This document shows, piece by piece, positions 34,820 through 44,192 of a DNA stretch of 64,000 bases. The stretch comes from RYN-230 sp963770545 (GTDB lineage Bacteria > Actinomycetota > Actinomycetes > Streptosporangiales > Streptosporangiaceae). The position numbers and the translations under genes are program-made. The stretch spans positions 310,001 through 374,000 of the forward strand of contig CAVYQF010000008.1 in NCBI GenBank assembly GCA_963770545.1, in the 5' to 3' direction. Under the pieces are notes generated by a model that saw only the letters and a program-made list of their open reading frames with translations, was not told the origin of the DNA and did no database searches. Positions within the stretch are counted from its first letter, which is position 1. Each line of letters starts with the position of its first letter.

Positions 34820-36520
34820 ATGTCTGACGCCGACGATGGTTTCGCCGCGCTGGCCCGGTCCACCGTGGATGGCATGCTGGAGCGCCTGCCGGAGCTGGCC
34901 ACCTCGCTGGGCGACCACGCCCACGACGGCCGGCTGGAGATCGGCACCGCCGGGTTTCACGACGAGCTGGCCCGATGGTGCGGGGACCGGCTGGCTGACG
35001 TGCAGCGGATCGACCTGGACCGGCTGTCGGCGGAGTACCGGGTGGACGCGCGGATCCTGGCTAATCAGCTGGAGCTCTGCCGGTTCGCCGCGGCTGAGCT
35101 GCGGGAGCACGAGTGGAATCCGATGCTCGCCAACCCGGGGCGGGCCATCTACCTGCTGCTGGCCCGGGACTTCGCGCCGCTGCCGGACCGGCTGCGCAGC
35201 GTGGCGGAGCGGCTGGCCGCTGTCCCCGAAGCGCTGGCCGCGGCGCGTTCCGCGGCGGCCAGCCGGCTGCCCAGGGTGCACCTGGAGACCGCGCTCAGCC
35301 AGTTCGCGGGAACGGAACGCCTGATCGGGACGGAACTGGACCGCACGCTCTCCGCGGCACCAGACGAGCTGGTGCCGGGAGACCTGGCGGCCGGGCGGGC
35401 CGCGGCGCTGGACGCGATCGCGGATCACCGCCGCTGGCTCGAGCAGCGGCTGGCCGACGGCGCCCAGGGCGGCGGCTTCCGGGATCCGCGGATCGGGCCG
35501 GAGTTGTTCGCGCGCAAGCTCCAGCTGACCCTGGAGTCTGGTGGTTCGCCTGAGGAACTCCTGGCCAGGGCCCAGGCCGACCTGGATGAGGCGACCGGGC
35601 AGATCACCGAGACTGCGGTCCGGCTGGGGCTGGGGGCAGGGGATGGCAGCCGCCCGGCTGATGAGGGTGGCGGGCGTGCGGAACTCATGCGCCAGGTGCT
35701 TGACTCACTGGCTGCCGACGCGCCCGATGACACCACGATCCTCGGCCTGGTCCGGCGGGCGTACGACGCCCAGCTGGCGTTTGTTAGAGAGCGTGCGATC
35801 GTAACCGCATACAGCGACCCGGTGGACGTGATCGAGATGCCGGAGATCGACCGCGGGGTGGCGATCGCCTACTGCGACCCGCCGGGGCCGCTGGAGACCG
35901 CGGAGATGGCGACCTTCGTCGCGGTGTCGCCGACGCCCCGGGACTGGACCGCTGACCGGGTCCGGTCGTTCTACCGCGAGTACAACCGGCACATGGTGCA
36001 GAACCTCATGGTGCATGAGGCGATGCCCGGGCACGTTCTGCAGCTGGGGCACGCCCGCCGGTTCGCGGGTGGCACACCGGTCCGGGCGGCTTTCTGGTCC
36101 GGCTCATTCGTCGAGGGCTGGGCCGTGTACGCCGAGGAACTGATGGCCGGGCACGGTTACCCCGGCGAGGGAAATCCCGATGCGGTCCGGATGCAGCAGC
36201 TCAAGATGCGGTTGCGCATGATCATCAACACGATCCTGGATGTCCGGGTGCACTGCCTGGGGTGGCCGGAGGCCGAAGCCATGGCCCTGATGACCGGGCG
36301 CGGCTTCCAGGAAGACGGTGAAGCGGCCGGTAAATGGCGCCGGGCACTGCTCACCTCCGCGCAGCTGTCCACGTACTACGTGGGCTACACCGAGGTCAGT
36401 GATCTCGCCGCCAGGCTGCGGGCCTATCGCCCGGAGTGGAGCGAGCGCCAGCGGCACGACGAGCTGCTGGCCCACGGCTCCCCAGCCGTGCGGCACCTGC
36501 GTTCTCTGCTGCTCACCTAG
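34820..36520 (+). CDS. DUF885 family protein (putative metallopeptidase)
   Basis: 566-residue member of the DUF885 family, predicted alpha-helical zinc peptidases of largely unknown substrate. The key motif is LMVHEAMPGHVLQLGHARRF (HExxxGH) near residue 397, followed about 25 residues later by FVEGWAVYAEELM, which supplies the third acidic ligand. Full length is conserved, with N-terminal LPELATSLGDHAHDG and C-terminal YYVGYTEVSDLAARLRAY. No signal peptide, so it is cytoplasmic. It is separated from the upstream lipoprotein by only 39 bases but has its own ATG without a strong ribosome site. Fairly sure of the family; substrate unknown. Confidence 0.85.
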   Translation: MSDADDGFAALARSTVDGMLERLPELATSLGDHAHDGRLEIGTAGFHDELARWCGDRLADVQRIDLDRLSAEYRVDARILANQLELCRFAAAELREHEWNPMLANPGRAIYLLLARDFAPLPDRLRSVAERLAAVPEALAAARSAAASRLPRVHLETALSQFAGTERLIGTELDRTLSAAPDELVPGDLAAGRAAALDAIADHRRWLEQRLADGAQGGGFRDPRIGPELFARKLQLTLESGGSPEELLARAQADLDEATGQITETAVRLGLGAGDGSRPADEGGGRAELMRQVLDSLAADAPDDTTILGLVRRAYDAQLAFVRERAIVTAYSDPVDVIEMPEIDRGVAIAYCDPPGPLETAEMATFVAVSPTPRDWTADRVRSFYREYNRHMVQNLMVHEAMPGHVLQLGHARRFAGGTPVRAAFWSGSFVEGWAVYAEELMAGHGYPGEGNPDAVRMQQLKMRLRMIINTILDVRVHCLGWPEAEAMALMTGRGFQEDGEAAGKWRRALLTSAQLSTYYVGYTEVSDLAARLRAYRPEWSERQRHDELLAHGSPAVRHLRSLLLT

Positions 36521-36554
36521 CCCGGGCTGCGCCTGTGGGCGGGCCGGCGGGTGG

Positions 36555-37025
36555 TCAGGCCGATGAGCAGTCGGGGCGGTGGCCTTCGGTGGTCATGGCG
36601 CCGCACTGGGGGCAGACCAGGTGAGCCCAGCAGGCAGCCTCCCCGCCTTCGGCCGGCTCACCGGCAGGCGGCCGCTGGAGCAGCTGGGCGAGGACTACGG
36701 CCTCGCTGTGGCTGACATCCCGGGTGGCGGTGAGCAGCGTGACGGGACCCGTGGCGGCCAGAGCGGCTAGGTGATCCAGTGCGGCCCGAGACGTGCCCTG
36801 CGCCAGCTCGGCCGTGTAGCGACGGCAGAACTCGCCGAACTTCTCCGGGTCATGCCCGTACCAGGTGCGAAGCTCGCTGGACGGCGCCACATCCTTCGCC
36901 CATTCGTCGAACCGCGCCGCGTCTTTTCGCAGGCCGCGCGGCCAGAGCCGGTCCACCAGCACGCGCCTTCCGTCCTGGGGTTCAGGATCCTCGTACACCC
37001 GGCGAACCCGGACGTCTGGCTGCAT
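36555..37025 (-). CDS. DUF488 family protein with C-terminal zinc-ribbon-like tail
   Basis: Conserved hypothetical protein of 156 residues. The DUF488 core is RRVYEDPEPQDGRRVLVDRL, then WPRGLRKDAARFDEWAKDVA and SELRTWYGHDPEKFGEFCRR. VTLLTATRDVSHSEAVVLAQ ends the core. Unusually, ~30 residues follow with CWAHLVCPQCGAMT and a final HRPDC, a plausible metal site absent from the short family members I know. The ATG at 37025 is chosen because AGGAGG lies eight bases upstream. Function of the family is not established. Confidence 0.8.
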   Translation of the reverse strand: MQPDVRVRRVYEDPEPQDGRRVLVDRLWPRGLRKDAARFDEWAKDVAPSSELRTWYGHDPEKFGEFCRRYTAELAQGTSRAALDHLAALAATGPVTLLTATRDVSHSEAVVLAQLLQRPPAGEPAEGGEAACWAHLVCPQCGAMTTEGHRPDCSSA

Positions 37026-37154
37026 CGCTGGAACCTCCTCCGCCTGGCCTAGTTCCATCATGCGCCAGGCCAGGCTGGCCAGTGTCCCGGGCCGTCCGCA
37101 CCAGGCGGTGGCTGGCCCGGCGCCAGGCCCGCGGCTCCGCGATCCGGGCCAGCG

Positions 37155-40001
37155 TTAGAGTCCGCTGAGCTTGGCGCGGATCTGGGCGGCGTCCGGGTGG
37201 CTGAGGTCTTCCAGGATCACGAGTGACTCCGCCCAGTCCGCCCGGGCCCCCTCCACATCCCCGGCGGCATACCGCGCGTCCCCGAGGTGCCCGAGCGTCT
37301 CGGCCGCGCCCCAGTTGCCGCTGATCTCCAGATGCAGATCGAGCGCCTGCTGGTAGCACCGGATCGCCTCGGCGTGACGGCCGAGATGCTGGTGGGCGTA
37401 CCCGAGGCTGTCCAGCGCCGCGGCCATCCCATCCTCGCTGCCGATCTCGCGGGACACCTCAAGAGACTGCGCGGCGTAGCTGAGCGCGTCCGGGTAGTTC
37501 CCGAGCATGGCGTGGAACCAGGCCACCGAGTTGAGGGCCACGGCCCGGCCGTTCGCGTGGTCGGCGGCGGTGTAGGAATCCAGGGCTCGCTGAGCCTGCT
37601 CCAGGGCCTCGCTGGTGCGGCCCTGGCTGTCGAGCATGATGGCCAGCGCGTTGTGCACGTACGCCTGCCCGGCGTGGTCCCCGAGCTCGGTATGGATGCT
37701 CAGCGCCCGGCCCAGATGGGCATAGGCATCCTCGTAGTTGCCGAGCCTCCCGCAGGCCGAGCCGAACCGCTGGTGGGCCAGGGCCTGGGCGGACCGGTCG
37801 CCCAGCCGCGCCGTGGCGGCCAGGGCGCACTGCTCGATGGTCACCCAGTCGTGCCAGCGGCCGCGCATCTCCAGGTACCGGAACAGGGCCCAGGCGATCT
37901 GCCAGACCTGGGCATCGAAGCCTGCCTCCAGGGCCCGCGCGGCGGCGGCCATGAGGACCTGGAGCTCGGCGTCGAACCAGGCCTGGGCCGCCGCGGCATC
38001 GCCGAAGTCCTCGGGCTCGGCGCCGGGCTCGGGCGGGGCCAGCGTGATCTGCCTGCGGGTGGGGTGCAACCGCAGCGCGGCGCGGTGCGCGGTGCGCAGG
38101 TAATGATCGAGCATCCGGCCGGTGGCCGCGCGCCGCTCGGCCTCGCTGTCGGCCGACTCGGTGAGCCCGGCGGCGTAGGCGCGGAGCAGGTCGTGGCAGG
38201 AGAACCGGCCCGGGGCATGCTCGGTCAGCAGGTTCGCCCGGGTCAGCTCGCCCAGCCCGCGGCGGGCCTCGTCCAGGGACAGGCCGGCCAGGCTGGCCGC
38301 GGCGGCAATGCTGACGTCCGGGCCGGCATGCAGCCCGAGCAGCCGGAACAGGCGCGCGGTGGCCGGATCGAGCTGCCGGTAAGACCAGGACAGGACGGCC
38401 CGGGCGTTCGTGGCGTCGTGCCCGGTGTCCAGCGCGTCCAGCCGCCCGCGAGCGTCGCCCAGGTCGGCGGTGAGGGCCGCGAGCGAGAGCCCGGGCTGGC
38501 TGGCGCTGCGGGCGGCAGCGATGCTCAGCGCCAGGGGCAGCCGCGCGCACTGCTGGATCAGCGCGTCGGCGGCGCCGGGGTCATCGGCGACCCGCTGCGC
38601 ACCCAGGCGCCGGGTCAGCAGTTCATGCGCCTCGCCGTCGGTGAGCACATCCAGGGTGAGCGGGGACGCGCCCTCAGCGGCGACCAGGCTGGTGAGCTGG
38701 TTGCGGCTGGTCACGATGACCAGGCAGCCGGGGCTGGCCGGCAGGAGCGGGCGGACCTGATCGACGTCCCGGGCGTTATCCAGCAGCACCAGCATCCGCT
38801 GGCCGGCCAGCAGGCTGCGGTACAACCCCGCCTGCGCGTCCAGCCCGGCCGGGACCCGCGCCGCGGGCACGGACAAGGCGTCCAGGAGAAGCCTGAGCGC
38901 CTCCTCCGGGGTCACCGGCGACCCGGCCGGGTCGAAACCGCGCAGGTTCACATACAGCTGCCCATCCGGGAACCGCCCGGCGGCCTGGTGCGCGAAATGC
39001 AGGGCCAGCGTGGTCTTGCCGATCCCGGCCGTCCCGTCGATGACCGAGATCACCGTGGCCTGGCTCTTCTCGGCCGCCTCGGCGGCCAGCTCGGTGAGCG
39101 CCTTGAGCGCCCCGGCCCGGCCGGCGAAGTGCCGCGTGGCCGCGGGCAGGTGCCTGGGCACCGTACGCGGCAGGCCCCCCGGGTCGGTCCCGCCCTCAGC
39201 TGCCGGGGTGAGCGTCACCGGCGCGGAGTCCGGTGGCGAGATGTCCGGCGCGGGCAGGAGTCCGTCGTCGGCGGTCAGGATCCGCTGATGCAGCAGCCGG
39301 AGCTCGGGACTGGGATCAATGCCAAGCTCGTCGGCCACCACGCGCCGCGCGTCCTGGTAGGCGGCGAGGGCGTCGGCCTGGCGCCCGCTGCGGTACAGGC
39401 TCAGCATCAGCTGCGCGTGGAATTGCTCCTGCAGGGGGTGAGCTGCGACCAGCTGGCGCAGTTCGGCCACGACCTCACCGTGCCGCCCCAGATGCAGATC
39501 GGCGTCGATCCGCGCGGCCAGCGCTTGCAGCCGCTGGTCTTCGAGAGCGGGCACCTCGCGGTCGCGCAACAGCTGTGAGGGCACATCGGCGAGGGGGTCA
39601 CCCCGCCACAACCCGAGTGCCTCGCGCAGCAGGCCAGCCGCCTGCTCCCAGGCTCCGGCCCCGGCGGCCGCGTGGCCGCGCGCGGCGAGCACGCCGAACT
39701 CGCGGACATCGAACTCGCCGTCGCCGACCTTAATCAGGTAACCAGGCGGCCGGGTCTCGACCAGATCGGCGCCGGATGGGCCCAGCGTCGAGCGCAGCCG
39801 CTGAACGGCACTGTGCAGCGCGCCCCGCGCACCGGCGGGCAGCTGGCCTTCCCACAGCGTCTCGCCCAGGGCGTCCAGGCTGACTACCCGGCCGGCGTTC
39901 AGCAGCAGCGCGGCCAGCAACACGCGCTGCCGGGGCGCCGACACGGATACATGCCGGGCGCCATCACGAACCACTAGCGGCCCGAGCAGCCCGAAGTCCA
40001 C
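37155..40001 (-). CDS. SARP/AfsR-type regulator (OmpR DNA-binding, BTAD, NB-ARC, TPR)
   Basis: A 948-residue transcriptional activator of the AfsR/DnrI class, typically switching on secondary metabolism. Residues ~1-95 are the OmpR-type winged helix (RQRVLLAALLLNAGRVVSLD, then GALHSAVQRLRSTLG). The BTAD domain covers ~100-250 (DADLHLGRHGEVVAELRQLV). An NB-ARC ATPase follows with Walker A IDGTAGIGKTTLALHFA near 325, Walker B MLVLLDNARDVDQVRPLLPA, and the GLPL-like RLPLALSIAAARS. About eight TPR-like units fill 700-948 (LGRALSIHTELGDHAGQAYV). No biosynthetic cluster is adjacent. The 244-base promoter is shared with the divergent HATPase gene. Confidence 0.92.
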   Translation of the reverse strand: MDFGLLGPLVVRDGARHVSVSAPRQRVLLAALLLNAGRVVSLDALGETLWEGQLPAGARGALHSAVQRLRSTLGPSGADLVETRPPGYLIKVGDGEFDVREFGVLAARGHAAAGAGAWEQAAGLLREALGLWRGDPLADVPSQLLRDREVPALEDQRLQALAARIDADLHLGRHGEVVAELRQLVAAHPLQEQFHAQLMLSLYRSGRQADALAAYQDARRVVADELGIDPSPELRLLHQRILTADDGLLPAPDISPPDSAPVTLTPAAEGGTDPGGLPRTVPRHLPAATRHFAGRAGALKALTELAAEAAEKSQATVISVIDGTAGIGKTTLALHFAHQAAGRFPDGQLYVNLRGFDPAGSPVTPEEALRLLLDALSVPAARVPAGLDAQAGLYRSLLAGQRMLVLLDNARDVDQVRPLLPASPGCLVIVTSRNQLTSLVAAEGASPLTLDVLTDGEAHELLTRRLGAQRVADDPGAADALIQQCARLPLALSIAAARSASQPGLSLAALTADLGDARGRLDALDTGHDATNARAVLSWSYRQLDPATARLFRLLGLHAGPDVSIAAAASLAGLSLDEARRGLGELTRANLLTEHAPGRFSCHDLLRAYAAGLTESADSEAERRAATGRMLDHYLRTAHRAALRLHPTRRQITLAPPEPGAEPEDFGDAAAAQAWFDAELQVLMAAAARALEAGFDAQVWQIAWALFRYLEMRGRWHDWVTIEQCALAATARLGDRSAQALAHQRFGSACGRLGNYEDAYAHLGRALSIHTELGDHAGQAYVHNALAIMLDSQGRTSEALEQAQRALDSYTAADHANGRAVALNSVAWFHAMLGNYPDALSYAAQSLEVSREIGSEDGMAAALDSLGYAHQHLGRHAEAIRCYQQALDLHLEISGNWGAAETLGHLGDARYAAGDVEGARADWAESLVILEDLSHPDAAQIRAKLSGL

Positions 40002-40245
40002 GCCCCCGCACCTCTTCCCGGCCAGCTGCGCGCTGTGGTGGCGGCGTCAGCGGATCGGGGTCAAACAATCGCCGACACGACCGCAGCGTACCGGCGTGGT
40101 GAGCCATCGGTGAGCCATTGCTCCCGTATTAAGAGCATTTCGTGAGGTTTGGGTGGCACCGTGACCACTCAATTCCCGCTCAGCCGGTCAGGTCGGCTGC
40201 TGCCGAGGGTTCGCGCCTTCAGCGGATCGGAGGGTTCGCGCAGCG

Positions 40246-40833
40246 ATGACCGTCCCTGGGACCGACACGCTCAGCGGGCCATCCGCTGCCAGCGCCCGGC
40301 GGGTGGCCAGACGTTCCGCCGGGCCCGCGCTCCAGCCTCATCCCGAACTGGCCTGCACCCATGACTGGCCGCTGCGCAGCTACCGTGAGCTGCGGGCCCT
40401 GCCCGCGTCGGTGCGCGCCGCCCGGCTGCAGGCCACGAGGGTCCTCCGTGACTGGGGCCTGGAGGCCTTCGCCGACCCGGTGGAACTGCTGGTCTCCGAG
40501 CTCATCACCAACGCGGTGCGTGCCTCAGCCATGATCGCCGGGCCGCTGCGCGAGGCGGGACCGGCCCGGCGCGCCGCCCGGGTGCGATTCTGGCTCACCT
40601 CGGACCGGCACAGCGTCCTGATCCAGGTCTGGGACGGCGGTCATTGCCAGCCGGTCCGCCAGCACGCCGGGCTGGACGCCGAGGCCGGGCGCGGGCTGCT
40701 GCTCGTCGAGACCCTCAGCGCCCAGTGGGGTTGCTACGCGCCGGCCGGGCCGGCCTGGGCGGCCCGGCCGGACTGGGCGGGAAGATCGTCTGGGCCCTCT
40801 GCGCGCGCTGAGGCGTCAGCTGGCCCCGGCTGA
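40246..40833 (+). CDS. Anti-sigma-type ATP-binding protein (HATPase), C-terminal end probably frameshifted
   Basis: Orphan serine-kinase-like ATPase of the SpoIIAB/RsbW family, common in actinomycetes. The N box is ELLVSELITNAVRAS, the G1 box VLIQVWDGGHCQP (DxG), and the G2 box EAGRGLLLVETLSAQWGCYA. After this, members usually end in GGKxVWA. Here that ending exists one frame over: GGKIVWALCAR with TGA at 40809-40811. The written frame continues to 40833 with unrelated residues. A one-base loss in the GC-rich run 40741-40775 would explain it. Partner sigma or anti-anti-sigma factor is not nearby. Confidence 0.75.
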   Translation: MTVPGTDTLSGPSAASARRVARRSAGPALQPHPELACTHDWPLRSYRELRALPASVRAARLQATRVLRDWGLEAFADPVELLVSELITNAVRASAMIAGPLREAGPARRAARVRFWLTSDRHSVLIQVWDGGHCQPVRQHAGLDAEAGRGLLLVETLSAQWGCYAPAGPAWAARPDWAGRSSGPSARAEASAGPG

Positions 40834-40899
40834 CGCCCCCACCGCAACCCGGCCACCCCCGGCTACGGCTTTTCCGCCCCGCTTACGACTCGGCGCTGA

Positions 40900-41952
40900 T
40901 CAACCGGAAACACTGGAGGTGCGGCGGTGGGCGGCCAGGCGGTCGGGGTCAGGCCAGTGCACGCCAGTGGCCCAGCCCAGCTGCTCGAACATCCGGATCA
41001 CGCCAGCGGAGATGTCCACCTGCCCCCGCTCGGCGCCGTGCCGCGCACAGGCGGGGTCGGAGTGGTGCATGTTGTGCCAGCTCTCGCCGAACGACACCAG
41101 GGCGAGCGGCCATAGGTTGGTGGCCCGGTCGTGGCGGCGCGTGGCGAAGGGCCGGGTGCCGAAGACGTGGCACAGTGAGTTGACGCTCCAGGTGATGTGC
41201 TGCAGCAGAGCGACGCGTACCAGGCCGGCCCACAGCAGCGCGGCCAGCGCGGCGTGCCACGTGCCGCCGATCAACCACCCGGCAGCGAAGGGCAGGCCCA
41301 GGGAGACGGCGCACCAGACAGGAAAGCCGCGTGAGATCATCCGCATCGCGGGATCGGCCAGCATGTCAGGCGCGTAGCGCGCGGGCGGACTGGGGTCATC
41401 ACGGAGCAGCCAGCCCGCGTGGGCATGGGCCAGGCCGCGGAGCTGGCCGCCCAGGCTGGTGCCGTAGCGATAGGGGGAGTGCGGGTCGCCGGGCCGGTCG
41501 GTGAAGGCATGGTGGCGGCGGTGGATGGCGACCCAGCCGATGGCGTCGCCCTCGAAACTCATCGACCCGGCGACCGCGAGCGCGATCCGCAGCGGGCGGG
41601 CCGCCGTGAACGAACGGTGGGTGAGCAGCCGGTGGAACCCGACGCTGACCCCCAGGCCGGTGAGCACGTAGAAGGCCAGCGCCAGCAGGGTGTTGGCCAG
41701 GTCAAGACCGTGGCCCCAGGCCAGCCACACGGCCACAGCCAGGCCCGCGAATGGCACGAGCACGATCGTGGCGGTGACGGCTGACCGGATGCCGCCCCCG
41801 ACGGTCAGGGGGAGACGGACGCTTCCGGGGAACGGCGCCCGGCCGTCATAACCGGCAGCGAGCGGGGCGGGTACGGCAATTGCCCCCGCCTCAGCGGGGC
41901 CGGAACCTGGACGCTGCACGCCCGGCGGCTGGCGGCTTCCCTGGCGGGTCAT
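40900..41952 (-). CDS. Acyl-CoA desaturase (delta-9 type fatty acid desaturase)
   Basis: Membrane di-iron desaturase of 350 residues that introduces a cis double bond into saturated acyl chains. All three histidine boxes are present: GFHRLLTHRSF (HxxxxH), AIHRRHHAFTD (HxxHH) and ESWHNMHHSDP (HxxHH). Hydrophobic pairs before box 1 (TATIVLVPFAGLAVAVWLAW) and after box 2 (WCAVSLGLPFAAGWLIGGTW) complete the topology. The N-terminal ~50 residues are disordered. The start lacks a strong ribosome site. An inverted repeat at 42061-42115 lies ~110 bases upstream and could be part of its leader. Confidence 0.9.
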   Translation of the reverse strand: MTRQGSRQPPGVQRPGSGPAEAGAIAVPAPLAAGYDGRAPFPGSVRLPLTVGGGIRSAVTATIVLVPFAGLAVAVWLAWGHGLDLANTLLALAFYVLTGLGVSVGFHRLLTHRSFTAARPLRIALAVAGSMSFEGDAIGWVAIHRRHHAFTDRPGDPHSPYRYGTSLGGQLRGLAHAHAGWLLRDDPSPPARYAPDMLADPAMRMISRGFPVWCAVSLGLPFAAGWLIGGTWHAALAALLWAGLVRVALLQHITWSVNSLCHVFGTRPFATRRHDRATNLWPLALVSFGESWHNMHHSDPACARHGAERGQVDISAGVIRMFEQLGWATGVHWPDPDRLAAHRRTSSVSG

Positions 41953-42060
41953 GACCGCAGCCGACTTTCGATGATGCTCATGAAACGGCTCCTAGTGCGT
42001 GACGAAGTGACGAGCGATGGAGCCGGTCATGTGGTCAGATCGCGCCGTTAGACGCAAAAA

Positions 42061-42115
42061 CTCCGGACCTGCGCTGTGCCCGTAAGGTTCAGGTGCAGCT
42101 GCCAGGGGTCCGGAG
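42061..42115. promoter_or_regulatory. 9-bp inverted repeat enclosing a structured segment
   Basis: CTCCGGACC (42061-42069) pairs perfectly with GGTCCGGAG (42107-42115) across 37 bases that contain further short complementarities. It could be a leader hairpin of the desaturase transcript (minus strand), or an operator with distant half-sites. No riboswitch class is recognised. Confidence 0.35.
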
Positions 42116-42234
42116 CAACGTCTTCAAGGTACCCTCCCGCGACAACCGCGTCTAGGGCGGAGAGCGGCCAGCACACCCGGTCAGGACCCTTGACAGCCTT
42201 CTCCCGCCGGTCTACATAGGGGTAGCAACCAGGC

Positions 42235-42248
42235 TGTTAGCGCTAACA
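42235..42248. promoter_or_regulatory. LacI-family operator upstream of the arabinofuranosidase
   Basis: TGTTAGCGCTAACA is a perfect 14-base palindrome with the central CG typical of LacI-family operators controlling sugar-utilisation genes in actinobacteria. It lies 93 bases before the GH54 start. No LacI gene is in the window, so the repressor must be encoded elsewhere. Confidence 0.7.
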
Positions 42249-42340
42249 CGTACGCCAGTGCAACCGGCGTAAGCGCTCAAGTGGCGTCTGGCATCCGTGG
42301 CGTCATCGACCCCCACCAGCCCGGACGGAGATTGGTCCAG

Positions 42341-44057
42341 ATGAGACTTCCGATTCTGAGAAAAGCTCCCAGTCTGAGAAAAGCTCTGAGAACAGCAGCC
42401 CTGAGAAACGTAGCTCCGAGAAACGCAGCCCGGAGAAACGCAGCCCGGAGAAACGCAGCCCTGAGAAAAAACGCAGCCCGGAGAAAGCAGCTCCGAGAAA
42501 AGCACTGTGGTGTGTGGCTACTTCAGCGGCGCTCGTTCTCGCCGCGTTAGCTGCCGCGCCTGGCCCGGCGGGGGCGGCCGAGGTCGCTTCCACCGCTTCC
42601 ACTGCGGCCTCGTCCGCCCCGCCGCCACCGCCTCGACCGCCACCGCCTCGACCGCCACCGCCTCGACCGCCGCCGCCTCGTCCCTGCGGCCGTGCAACAT
42701 CTACGCCGCCGGGGGCACTCCCTGCGTGGCCGCGTACAGCACGGTGCGCGCGCTGTACCGCAGCTACCGCGGCCCGCTCTACCGGGTCACCCGGGTATCG
42801 GACGCCGCGGCAGCCAACATCGGCACGCTGCCGGATGGCTACGCTGACGCCGCCGCCCAGAACTCGTTCTGCGCGGGCACGGTGTGCACCATCACCCGGC
42901 TCTACGACCAGAGCGGTCACGGCAACGACCTCGGCGTCGGGCCGATCGGCGGGAACGGCGGGCCCGATGCCGCCGCGATCGCCAACGCGCTGCCGGTAAA
43001 GGTCGGCGGCCATTCGGTCTACGGGGTCAACGTGCAGGCCGGCGTGGGGTACCGCAACGACGTCACCAACGGTGTCGCGACCGGAAGCCAGCCGCAGGGC
43101 GCGTACATGGTGACCAGCGGCACGCACGTGGACAGCGTGTGCTGCTTCGACTTCGGCAACGCCGAGACGTCGGGCACGGACACCGGCAACGGCCACATGG
43201 ACGCGATCAACTTCGGTACCGAGTGCTGGTTCGCGCCGTGTACCGGGTCCGGGCCCTGGGTCCAGGCGGACCTGGAGAATGGCCTCTTCGCCGGCGGCAA
43301 CGGCTCCGACCCCGGCAACCAGGGCAACTCCTCCGCGTTCGTCCACGCCATCGTGAACAACAACGGCACCACGTCGTACGCGATCAGGGACGCCAACGCG
43401 CAGTCGGGCGGCGTGAGCACCGAGTACAGCGGGCCGCTCCCGGATATTGGCGGGTACACCCCGATGCACCAGGAGGGCGCGGTCATCCTGGGGACCGGCG
43501 GCGACAACAGCAACGGGTCCGACGGCTCGTTCTTCGAGGGCGTCCTGACCGCCGGCTACCCGTCCGCCGCGACCGACAACGCCGTCCAGGCCAACGTCGT
43601 CGCGGCCGGCTACCAGCAGGTCAGCAGCGGCTTCCCGGTGAGCGGCACCGCCTACACCATCACCAACGTCAACAGCGGCACGCTCGTGGAGCCGAACGGC
43701 TGCGGCACGGCCAACGGGACCGGCATCGTGCTGTGGTCGGCCGGCACCTCCTGCCAGCAGTGGAAGTTCACCAGCGCGGGCCACGGCCACTACACCATCA
43801 CCAACGTCAACAGCGGCACGGTCCTCGACTCGGTGAACTGCGGGATCTTCGACGGCACCCTCACCGATCTGTGGTCCTCACTCGGCAACGTCTGCCAGGA
43901 ATGGGACGTCACCGCGGTGGGCAGCCACTACACCATCAGCAACGTCGGCAACGGCATGGTCCTGGACGCCGAGGACTGCGAAACCGCCAACGGCACGGTC
44001 GTCCGTCAGTGGGCCCAGCTCGACAACACCTGCCAGCAATGGGACATCAAGCCCTGA
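42341..44057 (+). pseudogene. Secreted GH54 alpha-L-arabinofuranosidase with ricin-type domain, two frameshifts near N-terminus
   Basis: Predicted to release arabinose from arabinoxylan or arabinan outside the cell. The catalytic domain (from ~42690) is typical ArabFuran-catal: CNIYAAGGTPCVAAYSTVRA, ITRLYDQSGHGNDL, GVGYRNDVTNGVATG, CCFDFGNAET, GAVILGTGGDNSNGSDGSFF. Three ricin-like QxW units follow (SCQQWKF, VCQEWDV, TCQQWDI). From ATG 42341 a basic repeat-rich lead is read, then a signal core WCVATSAALVLAALAAAPGP in a second frame, then the catalytic domain in a third. One base appears missing at the A-run 42484-42486 and one at the C-run 42617-42620. A start at GTG 42507 gives no signal peptide. 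Either a broken gene or consensus errors. Confidence 0.7.
42411..42685. repeat. Two 15-bp repeat arrays in the GH54 N-terminal region
   Basis: Between 42411 and 42500 the unit GAGAAACGCAGCCCG recurs about five times with variants, giving the basic RNAAR-type lead. Between ~42625 and 42685 the unit ACCGCCTCGACCGCC recurs four times, giving an Ala-Thr-Ser linker. Both frameshifts of the gene fall in or beside these low-complexity arrays. Confidence 0.8.
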
Positions 44058-44192
44058 CCAGGTCCGCCTGACGTGAGCCCGGGGCCGTCCGTGCCGGACG
44101 GGCGGCCCCGGCCGCAGCACCCGGGCACACCATCCCCTCCGCCCGAGGGTCGCGCACCGACTTGTCGGCGGCGGCCAATAGGCTCGTTACCC

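Larger units (their letters stand above)
41953..42340. promoter_or_regulatory. Divergent promoter region, desaturase and arabinofuranosidase
   Basis: A 388-base region with no gene. It contains the 9-bp inverted repeat at 42061-42115 and the LacI-type palindrome at 42235-42248. The AT-rich stretch 42045-42065 (GACGCAAAAACTCC) may hold promoter elements. Which promoter serves which gene cannot be decided from sequence alone. Confidence 0.45.

Noticed and set aside
37287..39578. 763-codon plus-strand open frame
   Set aside because: Mirror of the SARP regulator, which has complete domains; the mirror has none.
40894..40910. TGATCAACCG near the desaturase stop as a repeat copy
   Set aside because: Single arm fragment with no complementary arm.
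42507..42690. GTG start of the arabinofuranosidase within its catalytic frame
   Set aside because: Gives no export signal, while an obvious signal core lies in the adjacent frame.
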